From NCBI GenBank assembly GCA_030041435.1, contig JASHNW010000065.1, positions 1 through 64,000 of the forward strand: 64,000 nucleotides of DNA. Reading direction: 5' to 3'. Source of the DNA: Acidobacteriaceae bacterium (lineage in GTDB: Bacteria > Acidobacteriota > Terriglobia > Terriglobales > Acidobacteriaceae). The position numbers were made by a program, and so were the translations under genes. Each line of letters starts with the position of its first letter. Within the stretch, counting starts at the first letter, position 1. Below the pieces are notes generated by a model. The model saw nothing but the letters and a program-made list of their open reading frames with translations. It ran no database searches and had not been told where the DNA came from. Of this stretch, positions 1 to 8,355 are shown one piece after another.

Positions 1-564
1 AGAGCCGGGGAGAGCAGGCGTGGACAGGCCGGTCCCTGCGATGGTGAGGGTGATGGCATTGTCGTCGAGATGATTGCACGCCAGGGTGAGGCGGATGCAA
101 TCTTCGGCGAGGGCGCGCATGTCGACGGGGACGCGGACGTGGGAGCGGGCGCGCTGGCCGACTTCGCCGGCTTTGAGCACCTGCTCGACGGTGGCCATCA
201 GGCGGTCGCTGTCGGCGAGCATGCGCGAGTAGAACTCGCTGCGCTGGGCGTCGTCGAGTTGGCGGCGCTGCAGGGTTTCGACGTAGAGACGGATGGAGGC
301 GACTGGGGTCTTAAGCTCGTGGGTAACGGCGCTGAGGAAGGCGTCGTGGCGCTCGTTGCGGCGGACTTCGCGGACGAGGAAGATGGTGTTCAGCGCCACG
401 CCGACGATGAGCAGGGCGAAGAAGGGAATGCCGAGGGCGAGGGGGACGATGCGGCGCCAGTTGAGGAGGATCCAGCTGACGTTGAGGGCAACGGCAACGC
501 CAATAAGGCACACCCCGAGCAGGGTGAAGAGGACCATATTGCGACGTCGTCCGCTCAGGCGCAT
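1..564 (-). CDS. Sensor histidine kinase, N-terminal part (runs off left edge)
   Basis: Only the first 188 residues lie in the window; the frame is open to base 1, so the ATP-binding domain is outside. Two membrane segments are visible at about residues 10-34 and 40-64 with almost no loop between them, so there is no periplasmic sensor domain. A classic HisKA H-box follows (FLSAVTHELKTPVASIRLYV) with phospho-acceptor His82. The ATG at 564 was chosen because the two membrane helices begin right after it and no better in-frame start lies upstream. It is divergent from the exported unknown at 708, so the 143-bp spacer should carry both promoters. The kinase call is firm; partner regulator and signal are unknown because they lie outside the window. 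Confidence 0.88.
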   Translation of the reverse strand, partial: MRLSGRRRNMVLFTLLGVCLIGVAVALNVSWILLNWRRIVPLALGIPFFALLIVGVALNTIFLVREVRRNERHDAFLSAVTHELKTPVASIRLYVETLQRRQLDDAQRSEFYSRMLADSDRLMATVEQVLKAGEVGQRARSHVRVPVDMRALAEDCIRLTLACNHLDDNAITLTIAGTGLSTPALPGS

Positions 565-707
565 GGGGATTGCACGGCTCCCAGGTTTACGATACGCCGC
601 AGGGTCAGGGGCCAGAGGAGGGGCGCGCGTCCGGACGAGGCCGCACTGACGAAAAATGCGGCTGTGAGATAATCGCGCATCATCCAACCTCCCCGCCGGG
701 AAACCCC

Positions 708-1943
708 ATGGCTGACAGCGGCAAGACTGCGTTCGCTTGGCTTCTGGGCATTTTGCTCGTCCTGATCGCGGGTGTCGTTTTCGTGCGGCATGTGATCACG
801 GTCGATCTGCCCGAGTTATCTGCGCGCCTGGACGAACAGAAAACGGCGGCTCGCTGGGAGGAACTCCGGAAGGCGGCGATCATTGCCGGAACTCCGCTGA
901 TGGAGAACCCTCAGTTGCAGGCAATGGACTACGATGCGCAGTCCGCTCGCCTGCTGGAGCTGTATAAGAACCGGTCGCTGAACTTCGACGACCCCGAACT
1001 GGGAAAGGCCTGGACGAGCATCGAAACGGATTCCAGTGCCGGTCTCCTGATTCTGGAAGAGATAGGCTACATCGACAGAGTGAAGCCCAGCGGTTACCAG
1101 ATACTGGCCAATGCGTTCCAGAACGACGATCAGGCGAATCGGCAGGCGTGGAACGAATTTGTTCAGCGGGGGTTCAGTGAGGGGGAAAAAGCAGACCTCG
1201 AGCAACAACTTCGCGGAACCGAAGATCGGCTGGATGGGTCGATCGGGAGTCTGCAGACGATTGCCGAAAACCTGACTCGCAACGAAATCCCGAATGCGGT
1301 TTCGGTGCAATACCTGCCTTCCTGGGACGGCACTTACCAGGGAGACAATCTCCAGATAACGAATACTTCCGGCAATGCACTGCAGGGCGCCATCGTCGTG
1401 ACAACCGTCCGCATGAACAGCGGTATGGCGAGGGTACACGTACACTACGCGGATCAGTGGCCGGCCTATTCAACTCTGAAGGCCGTCTATTCCTATTGGG
1501 GCACGGAGTACCAGGCGCCGCAGACGGCGGGCGATCCGCAGAACATCGATGTCGCCGTGTACCTGCCCTCCGGAACCGCAAAGGCGAATTACGTTCTTAC
1601 TTCCGAGACATGGGAAAAGATCGTGCAGTCCTACTGCTCTTCGCTGACCTATAGCGGCGACTATCTGGCGGCGTACTCCGATGGATCCGGGAACTACGAC
1701 GCCGGATTCAAGTTCCAGTTCCATGGGCTTCCAACGCTGCCCGTCACCTCGGTGGAGGTGCAATTTACCGACGACGACGGCAGCGCATTACGGGACTATA
1801 CGTGGACGCCGAACGAGAGGCTCGTCTCCGACCGGGACTATCCGATGCGAGGGCCGGCGCTCAATGGTCCAACTCCAGGCCACATCGATTTCATTTTGAG
1901 GTTCTCCGAGACGGATTACGCGCAGCGTGTCCACCGATATTAG
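708..1943 (+). CDS. Membrane-anchored protein of unknown function
   Basis: A 411-residue protein starting MADSGKTAFAWLLGILLVLI. A single N-terminal hydrophobic segment (about residues 8-26) is followed by a hydrophilic, mostly helical region to about residue 200, including a Gln/Glu-rich stretch, and then a beta-rich C-terminal half with many Tyr, Ser and Thr. This suggests an extracytoplasmic domain on a membrane anchor. An upstream in-frame ATG at 570 would overlap the divergent kinase, so the ATG at 708 immediately before the hydrophobic segment is preferred. I recognise no family or catalytic motif. The gene is divergent from the kinase and convergent with the desaturase, so it is probably monocistronic. 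Confidence 0.75.
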   Translation: MADSGKTAFAWLLGILLVLIAGVVFVRHVITVDLPELSARLDEQKTAARWEELRKAAIIAGTPLMENPQLQAMDYDAQSARLLELYKNRSLNFDDPELGKAWTSIETDSSAGLLILEEIGYIDRVKPSGYQILANAFQNDDQANRQAWNEFVQRGFSEGEKADLEQQLRGTEDRLDGSIGSLQTIAENLTRNEIPNAVSVQYLPSWDGTYQGDNLQITNTSGNALQGAIVVTTVRMNSGMARVHVHYADQWPAYSTLKAVYSYWGTEYQAPQTAGDPQNIDVAVYLPSGTAKANYVLTSETWEKIVQSYCSSLTYSGDYLAAYSDGSGNYDAGFKFQFHGLPTLPVTSVEVQFTDDDGSALRDYTWTPNERLVSDRDYPMRGPALNGPTPGHIDFILRFSETDYAQRVHRY

Positions 1944-1989
1944 AAGTGGTCTCAAGCTGCCGCGCCCGGGTTTCGGCAAAGAGCCGGAC

Positions 1990-2049
1990 ACCCGCTTCGG
2001 AGGCGGGTTTCACCCGCGGCTTCCCGGTCATCCTGGTTTGTGAAACCAG
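1990..2049. terminator. Two hairpins between convergent genes
   Basis: Two inverted repeats lie between the convergent stop codons at 1943 and 2098. The first pairs ACCCGC (1990-1995) with GCGGGT (2003-2008), followed by TTT on the + strand. The second pairs CTGGTTT (2033-2039) with AAACCAG (2043-2049) around a 3-nt loop. Either could end transcription from both sides. The T-runs are short, so this is a plausible rather than a strong terminator. Confidence 0.4.
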
Positions 2050-2097
2050 CTCCAGGCGCGGATAGGCTTCGCCGTTTGCCTCTCGGATGTCCGGCTT

Positions 2098-3030
2098 CTA
2101 GGCCGCTCCGGCAGGGCGCGGGTTGTGCGGATCGTATTGGGCGATTTTGACTTCGCGCGCCAGGCGAAGTTTCTTCAGCAACCAGATGCCATAGTAATTG
2201 GGGTCGAGCTCATACCACTTGAGGCCGTGGCGCGCGGAAACCGGATGTGCGTGGTGATTGTTGTGCCAGCCTTCGCCGCCGGTGAGCAGGGCGACCCACC
2301 AGTTATTGCGCGAGTCGTCGCGGGTCTGGAAGCGGCGCGAGCCCCACATGTGGGTGGCAGAGTTGACGAGCCAGGTGGCGTGCAGGCCGAGCGTGGTGCG
2401 CAGGAAAATTCCCCAGAAGAGGCCGGGCCAGCCGGCGACGGCGAAGCATACCAGGCCGGCAACGACAAGCGGAACCCAGTGGAATCTGCTGAGCCAGACG
2501 TAGAAGCGGTCGCGGGTGAGGTCGGGGACGTAGCGGGCAAGCGCGTCGGTTTCGGCGTTGAGGGAATCGCCGCTGAGGATCCAGCCGACGTGCGCCCACC
2601 ATCCGCCTTCATGCGGGGTGTGGGGGTCGCCTTCGTGGTCGGAGAGCTGATGGTGCACGCGGTGGAGCGAGACCCAGAAGATGGGTCCGCCTTCGAGGGC
2701 CAGCGTGGCGCAAACAGTCATGGCATATTCCAGCCATTTGGGAACGCGATAGCCGCGATGCGTGAGCAGGCGATGGTAGGCCATGCCGATGCCGACATTG
2801 TTGGCGAGCACCCAGAGGACGACGGCGCAGGCCAGAGCTTTCCAGGTAAACATGAAGAGCGCGGCGATGGCTCCGATGTGGAAGAGCACCATGAAGATGG
2901 TGGTGATCCAGCTCAGTTTGCCGCCCTGGGCTTTGCGGCCAAGCCTGGGCATAACGGGCTGCGGTGGGAGAGCCGGACGCGCAACGACGGAAGGCGAAGA
3001 GACAGGTGTTTCCAGTAACTGAGGCGCCAT
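2098..3030 (-). CDS. Membrane fatty-acid (acyl-CoA type) desaturase
   Basis: A 310-residue di-iron integral-membrane desaturase of the stearoyl-CoA 9-desaturase type, which would introduce a double bond into membrane acyl chains. All three histidine boxes are visible: HRLLTH at residues 86-91, HRVHH at 123-127 and HNNHH at 256-260, with hydrophobic helices at about 42-62, 65-80, 103-120 and 183-210 between them. Length fits the bacterial family. The N-terminal 35 residues are Pro/Ala-rich and disordered, and the ATG at 3030 is the only good start. Carrier specificity (CoA, ACP or phospholipid) cannot be read from sequence. It stands alone, divergent from the phosphoesterase gene. Confidence 0.9.
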   Translation of the reverse strand: MAPQLLETPVSSPSVVARPALPPQPVMPRLGRKAQGGKLSWITTIFMVLFHIGAIAALFMFTWKALACAVVLWVLANNVGIGMAYHRLLTHRGYRVPKWLEYAMTVCATLALEGGPIFWVSLHRVHHQLSDHEGDPHTPHEGGWWAHVGWILSGDSLNAETDALARYVPDLTRDRFYVWLSRFHWVPLVVAGLVCFAVAGWPGLFWGIFLRTTLGLHATWLVNSATHMWGSRRFQTRDDSRNNWWVALLTGGEGWHNNHHAHPVSARHGLKWYELDPNYYGIWLLKKLRLAREVKIAQYDPHNPRPAGAA

Positions 3031-3212
3031 GGAGCGATCGATTCCGAAGGAGGATTTAAAATCCGCGCGCGTCGAAAAGCGGCGTTTCTTTCACCGTATC
3101 AGCGAGGACCGGGGCATTGATGTAACACTTTTGTAAGCCGGTTGCCCGACGGTTGAGGCCGTCCCGGCCGGTTTACGAATTGTTCAACCATGTCGAAGAG
3201 GATGAAGACGCG

Positions 3213-6047
3213 ATGAAGGCTTCCCTGTTCCTGCGCCCAGCCTGTTTCTCGTTTCTGTGTCTTGCGGTGTCGGTTTGTGCGGGGCAAACGATCCATCTGC
3301 CCAGCAGCAAGCAGATCGAGGGGCCTGTGCCAGGTTCGCCCCAGCGGCTGAACAGCCTGCCGATGGGCGCGGCGTGGTCGCCGGATCACCGCTATCTGGC
3401 GCTGGTGAACGCCGGGTTCGGCACCGTGGAGTCGAACTACGAGCAGTCCATCGCTATTCTCGATACGCAGACCGGCAAGCTGACGGATTATCCGATCGCG
3501 CTGACGGAAGTGCTGGCGCCGCAGACGCTGTATTCGGGGATCGCGTTCTCCGCGGACGGGAAGCACCTGTACGTCAGCTTCGATTCGATCAGCGAGCCGG
3601 AGGGCGGCAAGCCGGACCAGACGGGCAATGCCATCGGCGTATACCGCTTCACTCCGGACGCTGCAGGAGCGGACGCGCTGACCGAGGAGCGGCTGATTCC
3701 TGTGCCGATGCGGAAGCTGGAGGAGGGGAAGACGCAGCATCATGGGCCGATGAAGCTAACCACGGACGAGGCGATTCCGGCGCCGGCGGGGCTGGCGGTA
3801 GTGCAGGGCGCGGATGGCGCGGAGAAGCTGCTGGTGGCCGACGAGTACTCCGACGATGCGCTGCTGATCGACGCCGCGACGGGCAAGCTGGAGACGCGCT
3901 TCGATTTGTCCGATGGGCCGGTGATTCCGACGACCTATCCCATCGCCGTGGTGGCGAGCGCCGACGGGCAGCGCGCGTGGGTTTCGCTGTGGAACGGGTC
4001 GGCGGTGGCGGAGCTGAATTTGAAAAGCGGCAAGGTGGTGGGGCAGTTGCAGTTGCTTCCTCCGCGGTACGACATCGGTCCCAGCTCGCATCCGGTGGCG
4101 ATGGCGCTCAGCAGCGACGGCAGGACGCTGTACGTTGCGCTCTCGAATCGCGACACGGTGACGGCGGTGGACTTGTCGGGGCCGAAAATGCGTTTGGGCC
4201 AATCGTTCGACACACGGCTGCCCGGGCAGGCTTATTTTGGGGCGATGCCGGACGCCGTGGCGCTCTCCGAGGACGGAAAGTCGCTCTACGTGGCGAACTC
4301 GGGGTCGGACGCCGTAGCGATTTTCGTTCTGAGCGGGACGGTCCTGGGGAATGTGCCGGGGATTCCCATCGGGTTCATCCCCACGGAGTGGTATCCGACG
4401 GCGCTGGCGGTAAAGGGCGACCAGCTGTACGTGGCGACGGGGAAGGGCGAGGGGACGGGACCGAACGCGGCGCCGCAGCCGAAACCGGCGAATCCGGCGC
4501 CGAGCCTTAAGAATCGGCTGAATCGGCCGCACACCTACATTGCGACGCTGCTGCACGGGTCGCTGGCGACGATCGATCTGACGGATGCACGGAGCAACCT
4601 GCGCGAGCTGACGACACAGGCGATGACGAACAACCTGATGTACGCCGCACAGAAAAAGATCGAGTTCCACGGTGGGGACAACCCGATCAAGCACATTATT
4701 TACATCATTAAGGAGAACCGGACCTACGATCAGATTCTCGGTGACCTGGGGGCGGGCGACGGCGATCCGGCGCTGACCATGTACGGCGAGGACATCACGC
4801 CGAATCTTCATGCGCTGGCGCGGCAGTTCGGGGTGCTGGACAATTTCTACGATTCGGGCGAGGTTTCCGGCGACGGGCATGTGTGGTCGACGGCGGCCAT
4901 TACCAGCGACTACACGGAGTTCACCTGGCAGGTGGGCTACCGCGGGAAAGAGCGGCCGTACGACTTTGAGGGCGTGACGGAGGAGGGGTATCCACTTCTG
5001 GAGCACATTCCGGACGTCAACGAGCCGGAGAGCGGGTATCTCTGGACGGACCTGGCGCGGAACGGCAAGTCGCTCTATCACTTCGGGGAGTACATCTCGA
5101 CGCAGTTCTGCGAGAAGGCGGGAACGCCGCCTGCCAACGCGCTGCCCGAGGAGGGCACTCCGGAGGGGACGCATTACTGCCCCCATCCGTACATCCGCAA
5201 GGGCGACCCGATTCCCGCGAATTATGGAGGCGGGATTAGTCCTTATCCGTGGCCGATTCCGCTGATCTACAAAAACGTGGCGACGAAGCCGGAGCTGGTG
5301 GGGCACTTCGATCCGCTGTACCCGGATTTCAACCTCAGCTTTCCCGACCAGCTGCGGGTGAACGAGTTTCTGGGGCACTTCAACCAGTGGGTGGCGGATC
5401 TGAAGGCGGGGCACGACACGATGCCGAACTTTGTGATGCTGCGGCTGCCGAACGATCACACGGCGGGGACCCGGCCGGGATCGCCGACGCCGCGGGCTTC
5501 GGTGGCGGACAACGACCTGGCAGTGGGGCGCGCGGTGGATGCGGTTTCGCACAGCCCGTACTGGGACTCGACGGCGTTCTTCATCCTCGAGGACGATGCC
5601 CAGGACGGGGCGGACCACGTGGACGCGCACCGGTCGATCTCGCTGGTGGTGAGCAAGTACTCGCCGCGGCAAGGCCAGCCGTTTGTGGACCATACGTTCT
5701 ATACGACGGTGAGCACGGTGCATACCATGCTGACGCTGCTGGGCTGCCCGCCGATGAACAATAACGACGCGCTGGCGCCGCTGATGGCGCCGGAATTTAC
5801 GGGGGCGGGTGACCAGCCGGCGTTCGATGCGGACTACCGGAACCGGGACAACGGGCTGATCTACACGGCGAATACAAAGAAGGCGGTGGGGGCGAAGGAA
5901 TCGGCGAAGATGGACTTCAGCCATGAGGACCAGGCGCCGACGCAGGCCCTGAACATCATCCTGTGGAAGGACGCGATGGGCTCGAAGCCGGTGCCGGCGA
6001 TGCTGCTGCGGCCGGTAGCCCGGGATAAGGATGGGGACGGGGATTAG
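3213..6047 (+). CDS. Secreted beta-propeller / phosphoesterase fusion (phospholipase C family)
   Basis: 944 residues. A signal peptide (MKASLFLRPACFSFLCLAVS) is followed by a YncE-like seven-blade-type beta-propeller (about residues 45-430), recognised from repeated phrases such as LSEDGKSLYVANSGSDAV. The C-terminal half (about 490-930) is a phosphoesterase of the phospholipase C/acid phosphatase family: the diagnostic IIYIIKENRTYDQILGDL near residue 494 and the metal-site region EDDAQDGADHVDAHR near residue 792. It should hydrolyse a phosphate ester outside the cytoplasm; the substrate is unknown. The ATG at 3213 was preferred over one at 3153 because it begins the signal peptide and is preceded by a purine-rich GAGGATGAAGA stretch. 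It is monocistronic, followed by a long repeat-filled gap. Confidence 0.85.
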   Translation: MKASLFLRPACFSFLCLAVSVCAGQTIHLPSSKQIEGPVPGSPQRLNSLPMGAAWSPDHRYLALVNAGFGTVESNYEQSIAILDTQTGKLTDYPIALTEVLAPQTLYSGIAFSADGKHLYVSFDSISEPEGGKPDQTGNAIGVYRFTPDAAGADALTEERLIPVPMRKLEEGKTQHHGPMKLTTDEAIPAPAGLAVVQGADGAEKLLVADEYSDDALLIDAATGKLETRFDLSDGPVIPTTYPIAVVASADGQRAWVSLWNGSAVAELNLKSGKVVGQLQLLPPRYDIGPSSHPVAMALSSDGRTLYVALSNRDTVTAVDLSGPKMRLGQSFDTRLPGQAYFGAMPDAVALSEDGKSLYVANSGSDAVAIFVLSGTVLGNVPGIPIGFIPTEWYPTALAVKGDQLYVATGKGEGTGPNAAPQPKPANPAPSLKNRLNRPHTYIATLLHGSLATIDLTDARSNLRELTTQAMTNNLMYAAQKKIEFHGGDNPIKHIIYIIKENRTYDQILGDLGAGDGDPALTMYGEDITPNLHALARQFGVLDNFYDSGEVSGDGHVWSTAAITSDYTEFTWQVGYRGKERPYDFEGVTEEGYPLLEHIPDVNEPESGYLWTDLARNGKSLYHFGEYISTQFCEKAGTPPANALPEEGTPEGTHYCPHPYIRKGDPIPANYGGGISPYPWPIPLIYKNVATKPELVGHFDPLYPDFNLSFPDQLRVNEFLGHFNQWVADLKAGHDTMPNFVMLRLPNDHTAGTRPGSPTPRASVADNDLAVGRAVDAVSHSPYWDSTAFFILEDDAQDGADHVDAHRSISLVVSKYSPRQGQPFVDHTFYTTVSTVHTMLTLLGCPPMNNNDALAPLMAPEFTGAGDQPAFDADYRNRDNGLIYTANTKKAVGAKESAKMDFSHEDQAPTQALNIILWKDAMGSKPVPAMLLRPVARDKDGDGD

Positions 6048-6081
6048 CGGACAGCGGTCAGCGATCAGCGATCAGCAATCG

Positions 6082-6231
6082 GGGTTCGGGCCGCGTAAAT
6101 TTTTTCTTCGCGATTTCGCATGTGTGGGGAAGACAGTACTTCATGTGGTCTTAACACATATGTGTGGCAAGCAGGGCACTTACAGCCAGATAATAGAAGG
6201 CAAAAGGCTTAGAACAGTCGCTGTGTGCGTT
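6082..6231. repeat. 150-bp direct repeat, copy 1
   Basis: Starts GGGTTCGGGCCGCGTAAATT and ends GTCGCTGTGTGCGTT. It aligns without gaps to 6285-6434 with 13 differences by hand count (about 91% identity). It contains the 12-bp palindrome ACACATATGTGT. Both copies are preceded by GATCAG-type words. Confidence 0.85.
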
Positions 6232-6284
6232 GACGGCTGCGAATGATCAGGTGATCGCGATCAGCTATCAGCGTTCGGCGATCA

Positions 6285-6434
6285 GGGTTCGGGCCGCGTA
6301 AATTTTTTTTCCGCAATTTCGCATGTGTGGGAAAGGCAGTACTTCATGCGGTCTTAACACGTATATATGGCAAGCAGGGCACTTACGGCCAAGTAATAGA
6401 AGGCAAAAGGCTTAGAACGGTCGCTGTGTGCGTT
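6285..6434. repeat. 150-bp direct repeat, copy 2
   Basis: Second copy of the repeat at 6082-6231, same length and no indels. The palindrome present in copy 1 is degraded here (ACACGTATATAT). Every difference I count between the copies is a transition. Confidence 0.85.
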
Positions 6435-6680
6435 CCCACACAAGCCACGAGAAGACTTGTATGGGCCATCTGCCTGCCCCCTGTTCCCCCCTGGATCGCA
6501 CTGCGGGATGGTCGTTCATTTCACGAGACTTGGGCATGGGTGGGGTGTGCTGACAACTTTGAGACCGGCAACTCCTGCCCGCATGCTGGTTCGTTGGTCC
6601 GGTCATCTCAAAGAGCGATATCCCTCCGGTTTGGGCCGGGGTGAGCACGAGCGTTCATGGTGCCGAGCGCAGCGTACCGG

Positions 6681-6791
6681 AGCAGTTTCGGAATATACGC
6701 AGACTTTTTGAGGCTGGTACAGAGTGGCTTTTTCTCGATTAAAGAGCCACTTGAGCTTATGCCTTCGGTCTACACCAATTCCGAAACTGCT
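6681..6791. repeat. 111-bp inverted-repeat element (MITE-like), copy 1
   Basis: Bounded by perfect 14-bp terminal inverted repeats AGCAGTTTCGGAAT and ATTCCGAAACTGCT. A second near-palindrome sits in the middle (GTGGCTTTTT paired with AAAGAGCCAC). A copy of exactly the same length lies at 57512-57622, about 91% identical by hand alignment. There is no coding capacity of note. Size, terminal repeats and dispersal fit a non-autonomous mobile element or a REP-like folded intergenic repeat. No clear target-site duplication was seen. Confidence 0.8.
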
Positions 6792-6821
6792 ATAAAAACC
6801 GCGACCGCAGCCGCGAAAGCA

Positions 6822-6857
6822 AAAGCCCTGTCGGCATGTCGGGCCAGACAGGGCTTT
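6822..6857 (-). terminator. Strong hairpin, probable terminator
   Basis: Perfect 11-bp stem: AAAGCCCTGTC at 6822-6832 pairs with GACAGGGCTTT at 6847-6857 around a 14-nt loop. Read on the minus strand the stem is followed by a T-rich stretch (TTTTGCTTT), which suits termination of the minus-strand gene ending at 7071. It is also followed by CCTTCTT on the + strand, so it may work both ways. Confidence 0.55.
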
Positions 6858-6939
6858 CCTTCTTCTCAGAATAAGGAGGGCGAATAATTTGAGGCAAGGA
6901 AAATCGGCTGCGGGCACGGTACGAAGGTCATAAGGAGCA

Positions 6940-6969
6940 GGGATTAGGGGTTAGGGATTAGGGATTAGG
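6940..6969. repeat. Short tandem GGATTAGG words
   Basis: About four irregular copies of a GGGATTA/GGGTTA word in 30 bp. This is a low-complexity tract with no evident function, inside the repeat-rich gap. Confidence 0.6.
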
Positions 6970-7070
6970 AGCGCGGTGCCGCTGTGAGCGATAGTACCGG
7001 AAGGCCGACAGACCGTCCTGCACCGCTGCACGATGACAAAAGGTGGAAATTCGCACCGCCGGCTCCCTAC

Positions 7071-8135
7071 CTATTGGATCACCTCGTCCTTCTCTAACTG
7101 GATTTTTGTGCTTACAAGTTGCAGGTTGATGGGTAGACCGCCTACAGCGGGAGCAACTTGGCGCGCGATGGCTTCAAAACTGCTTACCATTTTGGGATTG
7201 TCCCAGCCGTGGTTTAGGACGAATGCGAGAGTCGTGCCATCAGCATGCCTGATCAGAATTACGTTGGCTCCTTTGCCGCTAAAGAAGCCCATCGCTTCGA
7301 GGCCTTGCCCGAGCGCCTGCGCCTTGGCCTTGGTCGCCGAACCTTCGTAATAGACTCCGTCAACGCCGCCGAACTTCACCTCGCCCACCATCGATGTCTC
7401 TTCCACGTCCATCTGGCTGTCGAGAAGACGGACCTGAACCGGGAGCCCGCCTACCGCAGGAGCTACATCTCGTGCCAGTTCTTCAAACTGAGAGAGCATC
7501 CCCGCCTGGTCCCAGATACCGTCCTGAACTACGAACGAGATGGTTGTGCCGCCAAATCCTCTGGTGAGCAGAACGGCCGCTCCGCGATCCTGGAAGTATT
7601 CATCGTTCTTGAGCGCATTACCGAGCGCGGTGGCTTCGTTCCTGGTGGCCATGATGCCTGCGTAAAGCACCTGGTCCCTCGTTCCGATGATCACCATTTT
7701 GTGATTCGGATTTTGGTAGAGGGCAGCGGCAGTCACGACGATCAGGCCTGCCAGAGTCGCTATGCCGATGAAAAAGGCGGTCGATTTGGCGGCCAGTTGG
7801 CCGCCGCGCGCGATGTGCTCTTCAACAGCCTTCCCCTGAATCTTTTTTGCGATCTGCCACGTGCAAATGATGAACAGGACAGCAAGCGCGTCCGAGACCA
7901 AGGGGCCCAAAGGTGAATGCAAATTCCACCTGGTCAGAAGGAGGAGTGCGGTAGCAGTCAGCCCGAGGACAGCGGCAAGAACGCCTTTGCCGTCTTTCCC
8001 CATCCTGGCGTAGTTGATCGCAATGAGAACAGCGCCCGGAAGAGGGCCGCAAATGAACGCCACCAGTCCAACGGCACCGGAGTCGAACAACCGGTATTCC
8101 GGTCGGTATGAAGTTACTCCTTGAGATGTGCCCAT
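7071..8135 (-). CDS. Membrane protein with a tandemly duplicated C-terminal domain, function unknown
   Basis: 354 residues. The N-terminal half is hydrophobic, with helices at about 18-42, 50-67, 78-94 and 118-140. The C-terminal half is soluble and made of two copies of a roughly 97-residue domain, at about 147-243 and 250-348. Both share a YxGxAT start, an ALGxxL helix, a GAxVxLxR strand, a GTTxxFVxxxGxWD segment and the near-identical ending ARxVAPAVGGLP. This is a clear internal duplication. I recognise no family and no catalytic residues. No neighbour on the same strand is close, so it is probably transcribed alone, with the hairpin at 6822-6857 as candidate terminator. Confidence 0.75.
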   Translation of the reverse strand: MGTSQGVTSYRPEYRLFDSGAVGLVAFICGPLPGAVLIAINYARMGKDGKGVLAAVLGLTATALLLLTRWNLHSPLGPLVSDALAVLFIICTWQIAKKIQGKAVEEHIARGGQLAAKSTAFFIGIATLAGLIVVTAAALYQNPNHKMVIIGTRDQVLYAGIMATRNEATALGNALKNDEYFQDRGAAVLLTRGFGGTTISFVVQDGIWDQAGMLSQFEELARDVAPAVGGLPVQVRLLDSQMDVEETSMVGEVKFGGVDGVYYEGSATKAKAQALGQGLEAMGFFSGKGANVILIRHADGTTLAFVLNHGWDNPKMVSSFEAIARQVAPAVGGLPINLQLVSTKIQLEKDEVIQ

Positions 8136-8355
8136 CTGAACCCACCAATCATAAGCGGTTTTGCTGCCATATTACTGATGAAGACCACTGAAATCTGCCA
8201 GATTCCAGCACTCCGGATGTATCGCCGGCGTCTCGTAAATAACCGGGCAGAGTCCTCTCTGCCGTCCGCAAAGGTCAGGTGCAGGCGGAGACTCGGCCCG
8301 AAAACATCGAGGGTTCTCTCTATTCCCTGAGTTTCTGCGAATTCCTGTTGTCCGC

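Larger units (their letters stand above)
6048..7070. other. 1-kb gene-free, repeat-rich intergenic region
   Basis: No convincing gene lies between the phosphoesterase stop and the end of the next minus-strand gene. Short open frames here have no recognisable protein features and overlap repeats. The region holds decayed GCGATCAG-type words (6048-6081 and 6243-6285), a 150-bp direct-repeat pair, a 111-bp inverted-repeat element, one strong hairpin and a run of GGATTAG words. The interval 6435-6680 shows nothing recognisable. Confidence 0.7.

Noticed and set aside
3756-5924. A 722-codon minus-strand open frame inside the phosphoesterase gene
   Set aside because: It is Arg-rich with no motif, and the + strand carries diagnostic phosphoesterase motifs in the same interval.
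6657-6887. A 76-codon + strand open frame in the repeat-rich gap
   Set aside because: It spans the 111-bp inverted-repeat element and the hairpin, so its sequence is explained by those repeats.
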